The notes beneath the pieces were generated by a model. The model had not been told where the DNA came from, ran no database searches, and was given only the letters and a program-made list of their open reading frames with translations. The translations under genes and the position numbers were made by a program. Shown here one piece after another: positions 23,462-32,633 of a DNA stretch of 64,000 nucleotides (within the stretch, counting starts at the first letter, position 1; the number at the start of each line of letters is the position of its first letter). This stretch comes from Actinopolymorpha singaporensis (GTDB lineage Bacteria > Actinomycetota > Actinomycetes > Propionibacteriales > Actinopolymorphaceae), in the NCBI RefSeq assembly GCF_900104745.1, contig NZ_LT629732.1:1736001-1800000 (forward strand). The letters run 5' to 3'.

Positions 23462-26400
23462 ATGTGGGCAGTACTTCGGGGCGCACTGGCTGCCCGGCGC
23501 GGGCCGGCGATCGTGGTCATGTTGGTGGCGCTGCTCGCCGGCGCGGCGGTGACGGCCGCACCCTTCTACGCGGTGAAGGCCCAGCAGCAGGTCGGGGTGG
23601 CCGCGGTCGGGAGCGCCCCGGTCGCGCAGCGGCTGGTCTCGGTGAGCTGGCTGTCGGCCTGGCGCGGCACCAACGACACCGCGTCCGAGGCTGCCATGAA
23701 GGACGCCCGGAAGGCCTTCCGCCCGCCGGGGTTTGCCTCGATCGACGGCGCGTTCGCGCCGGGCGGCGTGCGGCGCGCGGGGTCCAAGGCGCCGGCGGCG
23801 GTGGTCAAGGTGGCCTACCGCGACGACGTCTACCGCCACCTCACGATCACCGGGGACCGTCCCACCGGTGCCGGTCAGGTCGTACTCCCGGCGGCCTTCG
23901 CCGGCCAGCTCTCCCTGAAGGTCGGTGACGACCTCACGCTCACGGGCGGGAAGAAGCCGAGCCGGGCCCGGCTGGTCGGCGTCTACCGCGTGATCGACCC
24001 GAGCGAGCCGTACTGGGCGGACGGTTACCTCGTCGGCCTCGGTTCGGACGACCGCAGCAAGCAGGCAACGGCGTTCACCGTCCCGGCGACGATGCGCGGC
24101 TGGGAACAGACCACCTACACCTACGACCTGCTGGCCTCACCCGCGGCGTTCGCCACGATGAACACCGACGGGCTCGCCGGCCAGATCAACGCCGACCTGT
24201 CCACGCTCGGGCAGCAGGGATTCTCCACCAGCATCACCGGGCTGGACGGCCTGCTCGACCGGATCACCCAGGACCGGCGCAACGTCCTAGCCGGCGTGGG
24301 GGTCGGCGTCGCGGTGCTGTTGCTGCTGACGTGGTTCGCCCTGGCCGTGGTGGTCCGCGAGGCGGCGGTGCAGATTCGTGGCGACGTCGGCTGGTGGCGG
24401 CTGCACGGTGCGCCGTCGGGCCGAGGGTGGGTGCTCGTCCTCGGCCAGAGCGTGGTGCCGCTGGTGGGTGGAGCGGTGGTCGGTGCCGCCGCGGGCTTCG
24501 CCGTCGGCCGCTCGATGGCCGGCACCCTCGACCCCGCCGGTCAACGTACCGCGCTACTGCTGTCGCTGTTGCTGCTCGGGCTGACCCTGGTGGGCGGGCT
24601 CGTCGCGGTGGTGGCCGCCCAGGTCGGCACGTTGCTGACCCCGGCGCGCGACCTGCTGCGGCGCATTCCCGTCCGCCGTCCCGGCTGGCGGCGTTCGCTG
24701 GTGGACGTCGTGCTCGTCGGCCTCTCGGTGTACGGCGTCGTCCAGGCCGTCGTGGTGGGCGGCAGCGTGGAGGGACTCCCACTCCTCGCACCCGGCCTGG
24801 TCGCGCTCGCCGTCGCATTGGTGGCCGCCTGGGGAGTGCCGCCGCTGGCCAACTCCCTGACCCTTCGCGCCCGCCAGGCCGGGCGCCCGGCGATGGCACT
24901 GATCGCGGCGCTGACCGCGCGGCGGCCGGAGACGCATCGGCTGTTCGCGTTGGTGGTGGTGGCGATCGCCCTGGTCACGACCGCGTTCGTCGGCTGGGAC
25001 ACCACCACCCGCACCCAGGAGCAGCGGGCCGCCCTCGAACTCGGTGCCGACCGTGTGCTCACCGTGGACGCCGACGATCCCGCTCAGCTGATGGCCGCGG
25101 TGCGTGCCGCCGACCCGAGCGGGAAGTACGCCATGGCCGTCGTCGATCAGCCGGGGGAGAGCACCGGCGACCCGTCGGTGCTGGCGATGGACACCACCCG
25201 GCTGCCGGTGGTCACCGGATGGCGTAAGGAGTACGGCGGAGACCCTGCGACGGTCGCCGCTGCGCTGCGGCCGTCCGCGCCGCGCCCGGTCACCCTGCAC
25301 ACCGGCCGGCTCGTCGTCGACGCGTCCGGGCAGGACCCCGACGGTGAGCCGCTGCACCTGCGGGTCCGGTTGCGGACCGCCGAGGACGGCAAGCCGGTCG
25401 ACGCCATCGTCGGCCCACTGACCGGCACCCGGAAGGCGTACTCCGCCGACGTACGCAACTGCACCGCCGGCTGCCGGCTGGTCGGCGTCCAGGTGCTCGG
25501 CGACCGGCGGGCCGACGGGGCCACCGGTGACGTCGCCGACCCGACCGGCGTGGGGTACGAACCGGCGACCGCGGGCGCGCGGGTCGACCTCTATCCGGCG
25601 GGCGGCGGGAGTACGGCCGGCGCCGCCGGCACCGGTGTCCGCGCCAACGACTCCGCAGCCGCGCGCGGTTCGTCGCTGCCGGCGGCCCTGCTCGCCGCGC
25701 CCGAACGCTGGCGGCCCGCGGTCGGTCCCCGCGACCTCGGCCCCACCATCGCCGCCGGGAAGGGCAGTCTGCGCCTCACCGTGTCCCAGCCGCCGGAGAA
25801 CGTCCCGCTCGACCGCAACGACTGGGCGTTCGTCGCGGACACCCCGGTGCTGCTGCCCGCTCTCGTCGCCGGCTGGCGGCCCGACCCGGCGGAGGAGACC
25901 CGGCTGATTCCGCTGCCCGGCGCGGCGGTGCCCGCCCAGATCGTCCGCACCGGCTCACTCGTACCCCGCCACGACAAGGTCGGCACGATCGTCGACCTCA
26001 CCTACGCCGAGCGGCTGGTGCCGTTCCCGCTCGCGGGCTCGGGGTTCCCGCAGGTGTGGCTGTCCGCCGACGCGCCCGCGTCCGTCGTGGCGGGCCTGCG
26101 CGACCACGGGCTCACGACCCTGCGGGAGGAGTCGATGTCCACCCGACTGACCCAGCTGCGCGCGGAGGGCAGTGCGGTCGGCGTACGGTTCCAGGTCGCG
26201 GTCGCGCTGGTCGGCCTGCTGCTCGCGGCCGGTGCCGTCCTGATCGACGCCGCCCGCGAACGCCCCGGCCGGGCGGCCGAACTCGCCTCCCTGCGCGCCC
26301 AGGGCGTCGGCGCGCGCGCCATCCGTGCGGTCGGCTACGGCTCGCTCGGCGCCCTCGTCGGTACGGCAGCGGTGATCGGGCTCGCCGCCGGAGTCGCCGG

Positions 26401-26572
26401 CGCCGCGGTCGACAGGATCCTGTACCCCGGCTTCGTCGACGGCTGGAACGTCCTGCCCACCGTGGACACGCGCGGCTACCCGGTCCTGGCCGCCGCGCTG
26501 GCCGCCGTCGTCGTCCTGGGCTCGGTCGTCGTCGCGTCCGGTTCGGCTCTCGTACGCCGGGCGCGGCCATGA
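23462..26572 (+). CDS. Large FtsX-family ABC permease
   Basis: The 1036-residue protein has an N-terminal helix (AIVVMLVALLAGAAVTAAPFYAV), a long outer domain (about 40-270), helices at about 280-520 (AGVGVGVAVLLLLTWFALAVV, AALTARR region), a second outer domain (about 540-880) and four helices near the C-terminus (VRFQVAVALVGLLLAAGAVLI). This is the doubled layout of actinobacterial FtsX/MacB-like permeases. Such systems drive outer-face conformational work or export rather than classic import. It starts nine bases after the ATPase and ends in an ATGA overlap with the next permease. The substrate is unknown. Confidence 0.85.
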   Translation: MWAVLRGALAARRGPAIVVMLVALLAGAAVTAAPFYAVKAQQQVGVAAVGSAPVAQRLVSVSWLSAWRGTNDTASEAAMKDARKAFRPPGFASIDGAFAPGGVRRAGSKAPAAVVKVAYRDDVYRHLTITGDRPTGAGQVVLPAAFAGQLSLKVGDDLTLTGGKKPSRARLVGVYRVIDPSEPYWADGYLVGLGSDDRSKQATAFTVPATMRGWEQTTYTYDLLASPAAFATMNTDGLAGQINADLSTLGQQGFSTSITGLDGLLDRITQDRRNVLAGVGVGVAVLLLLTWFALAVVVREAAVQIRGDVGWWRLHGAPSGRGWVLVLGQSVVPLVGGAVVGAAAGFAVGRSMAGTLDPAGQRTALLLSLLLLGLTLVGGLVAVVAAQVGTLLTPARDLLRRIPVRRPGWRRSLVDVVLVGLSVYGVVQAVVVGGSVEGLPLLAPGLVALAVALVAAWGVPPLANSLTLRARQAGRPAMALIAALTARRPETHRLFALVVVAIALVTTAFVGWDTTTRTQEQRAALELGADRVLTVDADDPAQLMAAVRAADPSGKYAMAVVDQPGESTGDPSVLAMDTTRLPVVTGWRKEYGGDPATVAAALRPSAPRPVTLHTGRLVVDASGQDPDGEPLHLRVRLRTAEDGKPVDAIVGPLTGTRKAYSADVRNCTAGCRLVGVQVLGDRRADGATGDVADPTGVGYEPATAGARVDLYPAGGGSTAGAAGTGVRANDSAAARGSSLPAALLAAPERWRPAVGPRDLGPTIAAGKGSLRLTVSQPPENVPLDRNDWAFVADTPVLLPALVAGWRPDPAEETRLIPLPGAAVPAQIVRTGSLVPRHDKVGTIVDLTYAERLVPFPLAGSGFPQVWLSADAPASVVAGLRDHGLTTLREESMSTRLTQLRAEGSAVGVRFQVAVALVGLLLAAGAVLIDAARERPGRAAELASLRAQGVGARAIRAVGYGSLGALVGTAAVIGLAAGVAGAAVDRILYPGFVDGWNVLPTVDTRGYPVLAAALAAVVVLGSVVVASGSALVRRARP

Positions 26573-29500
26573 TCGCGGTCGTTCTCGCCCAGCTGGCCAC
26601 CCGCTGGGGTCAGGCGCTGACGCTGTTCGTCCTGTCCATGGCAGCCACCCTCGCGGCCGTGTGCGTACCCGCGTTCGCGGTGGCCATCGACCGGGCCGCC
26701 ATCCGCAACGAGGTCGCCGTTGCCGACAACGCCGACCGCACGGTCTCGATGCCGCCGCTGTCGGTGGACTCGCCGAACCCGCGTACCGACGTGCTGGAGT
26801 CGGCCGACGGCCTGCAGACCCTGACTGACGCGCGCTCCCGGCTGAAGGGCTTCACCCCGGTCACCACGGCGCAGGTCCACGTTCGCGGGATCGAGCGCGG
26901 CCGCCCGAACGCCGAACCGCGGAGCCTGCTCGCCCGGGACGGCTTCTGCCGGCACGTGACGTTCAGGCAGGGCCGGTGCCCGGTGGGCAGCCGGGAGGTG
27001 GCACTGCCGGCCTCGCTGGTTCCCGAGGCCAAGGTGCACGCAGGCGACGAGGTGACGCTCACTCCCGTACGCCGCAAGGACCAGACGTGGGAGCCGGACG
27101 GTCCGCCGGTCGCGCTCACCGTCGTCGGGGTGTTCGAGGCCGACCATCCGAAGTCGGCGTACTGGTCGCTGGAGGACCCGCTCGGCCGGCTCGGACCGGC
27201 CGCGATCATGACCAACCGGGCCACGACCGGGAGCCTGCTGCACCGGCAGGAGACGCTGTACCTCGACTCGGTCATGCCCACCGGCCTGCTCACGCCCGAC
27301 CGCGTTCCTGTGGTCAGGGCCCAGCTCAACGCGGCAGAACGCCGGCTCCTCGAGGACGACCCGTACGGCGGCGGCCTGCTGTCCACCCTGCCGTCCCTGC
27401 TGGACCGGATCGAGTCCCACGGCAAGCATGCCCGCGCACTGCTGCCCATCGCCGCGGCGCCGCTGATCGCCCTGTGCTGGTTCGTCATCCACCTCGCCGT
27501 CGGGCACGGCGTGTGGGGGCGCCGCCAGGAGATCGGCGCGGTCGCGTTGCGGGGTGCCCGCTGGCCGACGCGGGCGCTGAGCATCTCCGCGGAGAGCCTG
27601 CTGCCGCTGCTGGCCGGCGTACCCGTCGGCCTGCTGGTCACCGGTGCGCTCGTCGCGCTCACCGTGTCGGGGGAGGCCGGCCCGGTCGGCGTCGACCGGG
27701 CCCAGTTGCTCGCCGCCGCAGTAGCGGCCGCCGGAACGATCGTCGCCGCCCTGCTCGCACTGCGCCGTGAGCTCTCCGCGCCGGTCGGCACGCTGCTGCG
27801 CCAGGTGCCCTCCCGCTCCCGTCCCGTGGTCGTGGCGGCGGTGGAGGTCGTCGTGGTCGCGCTCGGCGTCGTGGTCGTGGCCGAGACGCGCTCCCTCGGC
27901 GGCTCGCTGGTCGGCGTCATGGTCGCCGCTCCGGTCGTGGTCGTCCTCGCCGTGGCGATGCTGGTGTCGCTGGCGGTCCGCCCGCTGATCGGCATGGCCG
28001 GCCGTTGGTCCCTGCGCCGTGGGCGGATCGGGCCAGCGGTGGCGGCGTTCTACCTCGCCCGCCGGCCCGGCTCGGTGCAGCTGCTGGTCGTACTCGCCCT
28101 GGCGTTCGGCACCTTCGGCTTCGCGGTGACCACGACGGACGTGGCCGCGCAGGGACGGCAGGCAACCGCCGAGCAACTGCTCGGAGCCGAACGGGTACTG
28201 GAGGTGCAGGACGTCGACCGGACCGAACTCCTGCGTGCGGTGCGGGCCGCCGACCCGTCCGGCCGGCACGCGATGGCGGTGGTCTCCGCGCCGAGCGGTG
28301 ACGGTTCCCAGCCTCCGGTGCTCGGTGTCGACGCCACCAGGCTGGCGAAGGTCGGCCGGTGGCCGGAGGGCACCGGCAACGGCGACGGGCCGAGCCCGGC
28401 GAAGCTCGCGAGCCTGCTGCGCCCGCCCGCGCCGGAGACGATCATGGTGGGCAACGGCGAGTTGACAGTACGACTGGAGCCGGACCCGTTCACCGCCGAC
28501 AGGACGCTCTCGGCCACATTGCTGCTGCGTACCCCGAAGAACGACCAGGTGGCGGTCAAGTTCGGGCCGGTCTCCGGCGGGCAGCCCCTCTACCGCGCCA
28601 CGCTCAGCGAGTGTCAGGACAAGTGCCGGCTGGCCGGGATCAGCATCAGCACCACCGCGGTGGGAGCTCAGCGGATCGGGGTGAACCTCGCCGCGCTGCG
28701 GCTGGACGGCCGAGACGTACTGACCCGCGCCGAGCTCGCCGACCCTCGCCGCTGGCGTACCTCGGGCAGCGGACCGGTCACCGACCAGCTCCGCATCATC
28801 GGCGACCAGGACGGCCTGCTGATGACCCAGTCGTCGCCACGGCCGGGCCACGACTACGTACTCCGCGCGGTCGACGTGCCGTACCCGCTGCCCGCGATCA
28901 CCGCCGGCACCATGCCCGGCAAGCAGTTGCCCAACATCGACGGCGAACCGGTCGACTTCGTGGCGAAGGCGAAGGTGGCGACCCTGCCAGGCGTCGGCGC
29001 GAAGGGCGCACTTATCGACCTCACCTACGCCGAACGCCTGACCGCAGAGCCCGGCTTCGCGACGACACCACAGGTCTGGCTGGCACCCGGCACTCCCAAC
29101 ACGGTCCTCGACCGGTTGCGCAAGGAGGGGTTGGCGGTCGTCACCGACCGGACGGTCGGCGGGGTACGTGACTCGCTGGAGAAGTCCGGGGCCGCGATGG
29201 CGTTGCACGCCTACCAGCTCGCGGCCGGGGTGACCGTCCTCGTCGGGCTCGGCGCCCTGGCGCTGGTGGTGGCCGTCGACCGCCGGACGTGGAACCCCGG
29301 CATGCGCGCGCTTCGCATCCAGGGGGCGACCGAACGCCTGACGACGGGCGCGGCGCTGTGGTCGTACGGCGGCATCGTGGTGACCAGTGCGGTCACGGGT
29401 GCGATCGCCGCGGTCGTGGCGTGGTTCGCCACCAGCAGACGGCTGCCGCTCGGCGTCGACGCGTCCCTGCTGGCGAACTGGCCGCGGTGGCCGCACGTCG

Positions 29501-29634
29501 CGGTGCTGGAGCTGCTGGTGGTGGGAGTACTCGTGGCGGGTGCGGTCGCCGGCGGCTGGTGGCAGCGCCGCCTGGTCGAGGGACGGCTGGTCGAAGGGCG
29601 GCTGGTCGAGGGACGGCAGGAGGCTGGTGGCTGA
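26569..29634 (+). CDS. Second large FtsX-family ABC permease
   Basis: The 1021-residue protein is a paralogue of the preceding permease. It has an N-terminal helix (LFVLSMAATLAAVCVPAFAVA), an outer domain, a central helix bundle with VWGRRQEIGAVALRGA, a second outer domain sharing the ADPSGRHAMAVV and LIDLTYAERL motifs with its partner, and C-terminal helices. The two probably form the heterodimeric membrane part of one transporter. Its ATG overlaps the upstream stop (ATGA). The last codons are a 15-base tandem repeat coding VEGRL/VEGRL/VEGRQ, and TGATG joins it to the next ATPase. Confidence 0.85.
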   Translation: MIAVVLAQLATRWGQALTLFVLSMAATLAAVCVPAFAVAIDRAAIRNEVAVADNADRTVSMPPLSVDSPNPRTDVLESADGLQTLTDARSRLKGFTPVTTAQVHVRGIERGRPNAEPRSLLARDGFCRHVTFRQGRCPVGSREVALPASLVPEAKVHAGDEVTLTPVRRKDQTWEPDGPPVALTVVGVFEADHPKSAYWSLEDPLGRLGPAAIMTNRATTGSLLHRQETLYLDSVMPTGLLTPDRVPVVRAQLNAAERRLLEDDPYGGGLLSTLPSLLDRIESHGKHARALLPIAAAPLIALCWFVIHLAVGHGVWGRRQEIGAVALRGARWPTRALSISAESLLPLLAGVPVGLLVTGALVALTVSGEAGPVGVDRAQLLAAAVAAAGTIVAALLALRRELSAPVGTLLRQVPSRSRPVVVAAVEVVVVALGVVVVAETRSLGGSLVGVMVAAPVVVVLAVAMLVSLAVRPLIGMAGRWSLRRGRIGPAVAAFYLARRPGSVQLLVVLALAFGTFGFAVTTTDVAAQGRQATAEQLLGAERVLEVQDVDRTELLRAVRAADPSGRHAMAVVSAPSGDGSQPPVLGVDATRLAKVGRWPEGTGNGDGPSPAKLASLLRPPAPETIMVGNGELTVRLEPDPFTADRTLSATLLLRTPKNDQVAVKFGPVSGGQPLYRATLSECQDKCRLAGISISTTAVGAQRIGVNLAALRLDGRDVLTRAELADPRRWRTSGSGPVTDQLRIIGDQDGLLMTQSSPRPGHDYVLRAVDVPYPLPAITAGTMPGKQLPNIDGEPVDFVAKAKVATLPGVGAKGALIDLTYAERLTAEPGFATTPQVWLAPGTPNTVLDRLRKEGLAVVTDRTVGGVRDSLEKSGAAMALHAYQLAAGVTVLVGLGALALVVAVDRRTWNPGMRALRIQGATERLTTGAALWSYGGIVVTSAVTGAIAAVVAWFATSRRLPLGVDASLLANWPRWPHVAVLELLVVGVLVAGAVAGGWWQRRLVEGRLVEGRLVEGRQEAGG

Positions 29635-30461
29635 TGGGCTTGGCGGTGGCATGCCGAAGGGTCGTGCACATCTACCGGATCGAGGGCTCCGACGTCGTCG
29701 CGCTGTCCGGTGTCGACCTGTCGATCAACTCCGGTGAGATGGTCGCGCTGGTCGGCCCGTCCGGGTCCGGGAAGTCGACGCTGATCTCCTTGCTGTCCGG
29801 GCTGATGCGCCCCTCGGCGGGGCGGATCGTGGTCGGCGGGTACGACATCGGGAAGCTGAGCGACGCGGAGCTGAACCGGCTGCGCGGCACCGAGATCGGC
29901 GTCGTGCTGCAGGGCTCCGCGCGCAACCTGCTGCCGTACGCCACTCTGGTGCGCAACGTCTGGCTCGCCCAGCGCAGGGCCGCCGCGACCAAGGGCATCG
30001 AGCTCGCCGAGCCCGAGCAGATCCTCGACCTGGTGGGGCTTTCGGCGATGGCCAGGTCGAAGCCGCCCGAGCTCACGCGCGGGGAACAACAGCGCGCTGC
30101 CCTGGCCGTCGGCATCGCCGCCGGACCTGGCCTACTGCTCGTGGACGAGCCGACCAGCCAGCTCGACACCTCCGGCCGCGACGAGGTGGTGGCCGCGCTG
30201 AAGTCGGTGAACGCCGTACGCGACACCACCGTCGTCGTCGTCACCCACGACCCGGAGGTGGGCACCCAGCTCGGCCGGGTGGTCACCATTCGCGACGGCC
30301 GCGTCGGTGCGGAGGGACGCGACGGGCAGGACTTCGCCGTCGTCGCCGGTGACGGCACCGTCCAGCTGCCGCCGGAGACGCTCGGCGAGTTCCCACCCGG
30401 GACGCTCTTCCTGGTCGACCACGAGGAAGGGGTCGTTCGCCTGCACTCCGACGGCGACTGA
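29634..30461 (+). CDS. ABC transporter ATPase, MacB type, with degenerate signature
   Basis: The 275-residue ATPase has Walker A GPSGSGKST, Walker B LLLVDEPTS, D-loop SQLDTSGRDEV and H-loop VVTHDPEV. The ABC signature reads LTRGEQQRAALAVGI where LSGGQ is usual, so this site may be weak. A C-terminal extension of about 50 residues (DFAVVAGDGTVQLPPETLGEF) is not part of the core fold. It starts within the TGATG of the second permease and so completes the operon. With the other ATPase it probably forms an asymmetric pair. Confidence 0.87.
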   Translation: MGLAVACRRVVHIYRIEGSDVVALSGVDLSINSGEMVALVGPSGSGKSTLISLLSGLMRPSAGRIVVGGYDIGKLSDAELNRLRGTEIGVVLQGSARNLLPYATLVRNVWLAQRRAAATKGIELAEPEQILDLVGLSAMARSKPPELTRGEQQRAALAVGIAAGPGLLLVDEPTSQLDTSGRDEVVAALKSVNAVRDTTVVVVTHDPEVGTQLGRVVTIRDGRVGAEGRDGQDFAVVAGDGTVQLPPETLGEFPPGTLFLVDHEEGVVRLHSDGD

Positions 30462-30508
30462 CCCGGGGAGGTCTCGGGCGAGGGCTCCCGGTGCCGTTCC
30501 GACCGGGT

Positions 30509-30514
30509 GATAAT
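30509..30514 (+). promoter_or_regulatory. Possible -10 element GATAAT
   Basis: GATAAT, preceded by GGGT, stands out in this GC-rich context 55 bases before the start of the propeller gene. No convincing -35 is seen. Confidence 0.3.
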
Positions 30515-30568
30515 TCGAGCCATCGTCCGTACCTGTGCGTCTCGGCACACGTTCGCCTGGAGTACGCG

Positions 30569-32592
30569 ATGGGCTGGAAAGCGACCGACCTCACCACACC
30601 TGTCACCCCGCCGGCTTTCGCCGACCCGACCGCCAACGCGGCCGGTGGAACGCAGCGGATCTTCTTCGAGGCGATGAGGTGCAGGGTGCCGTTGCCACCC
30701 TGGTTCACCGACCTGGCGAGCTACTACTTCCCGGCCGAGAACAGCCAGCATCTGGACTACAGGTCCGGCGGGCACGTTCACGAGATCCTCTTCGACGAGA
30801 ACGGCTGGAGCACCCACGACCTCAGCAGTGACGCCAGCGCGCGGGTTCCGGTGCTCGAGGGGCCCTCGGCGATGGAGTTCGAGGGACTCCAGCAGGCGTT
30901 CTACCGAGGCCTCGACTCCCACGTTCACGAACTCTGGTGGGACATCGCCGGATGGCACCACCGGGACCTGACCGCGCTGACCGGCGGTCCGTTGGTGCAT
31001 GCGAGTGGCCCGGCCTGTTACGGCTTCCTTTCCCAGTCCACCCAGCACGTCGTCTACGTCGCGAGCGGTCAGATCACCGGCGGCCACGTCCACGAACTCT
31101 GGCGCGACAGTCATGGAGGCTGGCACCACGGCGGCAGCCTCACCGGCATCACGGGCGCGCCCCTTGGCGACGGCCAGCCGACCGGGTACGCCTACGAGGC
31201 GCAGTACACCCAGCACGTCCACTACCGCGGTGTCGACGGCCGCGTTCACGAACTCCGCTGGGGTACGGACACCAACGGCTGGCACTACTGGGGCAGCCCG
31301 AGCGACCTGGCCGGCGCGCCGGCGGCGTCGAGCGACCCGAGGGGTTACGTCTTCGCGCCCCAGGACACCCAGCATGTCGTCTACACGGGCGTGGACGGGC
31401 ACGTCCACGAACTGTGGTGGGACGGCGCCTGGCACCACAACGACCTGACCGCCGCGACCGGCGCACCGATCTCGGGCAGCGCTCCGATCGGCTACCCTTC
31501 GATTTCCTGCGCGACACCCAGCATGTCGTGTACAACTCCGACGACCACCACGTCGTCGAGCTCGCCTGGACGCCCCTGGCGACGAACCCGAAGGCGCTCG
31601 CCCGCCTTACCAGGAACGAACGATCCGACATCGTGGGGTTCGGCGATGCCGGGGTCTACGTCGCGCTGAGCCGTGGGGACGGGACGTTCGACTACACGCC
31701 CGCGCCGGTGGTCGGTGATCTGGGATACGTCAACGGTGGCTGGCGGGTGGATCGGCATCCGCGGCTGCTCGGTGATCTGACGGGTGAGGGCCGGGCGGAC
31801 GTCGTGGGGTTCGGCGATGCCGGGGTCTACGTCGCGCTGAGCCGTGGGGACGGGACGTTCGACTACACGCCCGCGCCGGTGGTCGGTGATCTGGGATACG
31901 TCAACGGTGGCTGGCGGGTGGATCGGCATCCGCGGCTGCTCGCCGACGTGACCGGCAACGGCCGGGCGGACATCGTCGGCTTCGGCGACCACGGGGTCTG
32001 GGTGGCGCTCAGCCGCGGCGACGGCACCTTCGAACCACCGCGGCTGGTCATCCCCGACTTCGGCTACGTCGCCGGCGGTTGGCGGGTCGACCGGCATCCG
32101 CGGTTCCTGGCCGACCTGCGGGGAATCGGGCGTGCGGACATCGTGGGTTTCGGCGACGCCGGAGTCTACGTCGCGCTGAGCCGTGGGGACGGGACGTTCG
32201 ACTATTCCCCGCAGCCGGTGATCGGTGATCTGGGATACGTCAACGGTGGTTGGCGGGTCGACCGGCATCCACGGTTCCTGGCCGACCTGCGGGGAATCGG
32301 GCGTGCGGACATCGTGGGTTTCGGCGACGCCGGGGTGTATGTGGCGCTGAGCCGTGGGGACGGGACGTTCGACTACACACCGCAGGTGAGGCTCGCGGAC
32401 TTCGGTTACGCCGAGGGCTGGCGGGTGGACCGCAACCCGCGCTTGCTCGCCCAGCTGACCGCCACCGGGCGCGCGGACATCGTGGGCTTCGGCGACGTCG
32501 GCGTACGCACCTCGCTGAGCAACGGCGACGGCACGTTCGCGCCGAAACGGCTCGCGGCACCGGACTTCGGCTTCGAGGTCCGGTCCTGGTGA
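30569..32592 (+). pseudogene. Two-part beta-propeller (lectin-like plus FG-GAP/VCBS repeat) gene with one frameshift
   Basis: ATG 30569 (after TGGAG) opens a first half of about 45-50-residue repeats with HVHELWWD, WHHNDLTAATGAP and TQHVVY motifs, like fucose-lectin-type or DUF346 propeller blades. After 31495-31497 (CCC) the frame shifts. The adjacent frame continues the same repeat (DFLRDTQHVVYNSDDHHVVEL) and then six FG-GAP/VCBS blades (RADIVGFGDAGVYVALSRGD, YVNGGWRVDRHPR) to TGA 32592. One extra C gives a single protein of about 674 residues. No export signal is visible. A carbohydrate-binding role is likely by fold. Confidence 0.75.
31630..32590 (+). repeat. Six tandem coding repeats of 168-171 bp
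   Basis: Units begin near 31630, 31801, 31972, 32140, 32311 and 32479, each 56-57 codons. Units 1 and 2 are nearly identical in DNA, as are units 4 and 5. This indicates recent duplication or gene conversion, not just protein-level similarity. Confidence 0.85.
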
Positions 32593-32633
32593 GTGAACGC
32601 CCCGCCCTCTACGAGGAGTGAAGCGTTTGGTCG

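Noticed and set aside
20270-23839. A 1189-codon minus-strand open frame
   Set aside because: It is antisense to the lipoprotein and ATPase genes, which have clear families; its composition is that of a GC-driven shadow.
26476-29652. A 1058-codon minus-strand open frame
   Set aside because: It lies fully antisense to an FtsX permease, has no domain and is rich in Arg/Gly/His/Gln, the mark of a shadow frame in high-GC DNA.
31495-31497. Programmed ribosomal frameshifting in the propeller gene
   Set aside because: There is no slippery heptamer or obvious downstream structure; three other homopolymer lesions in the window make an indel far more likely.
31630-32590. Regular 170-bp repeats as a CRISPR-like array
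   Set aside because: The units are in frame, far longer than CRISPR repeats, and encode FG-GAP blades with no unique spacers.
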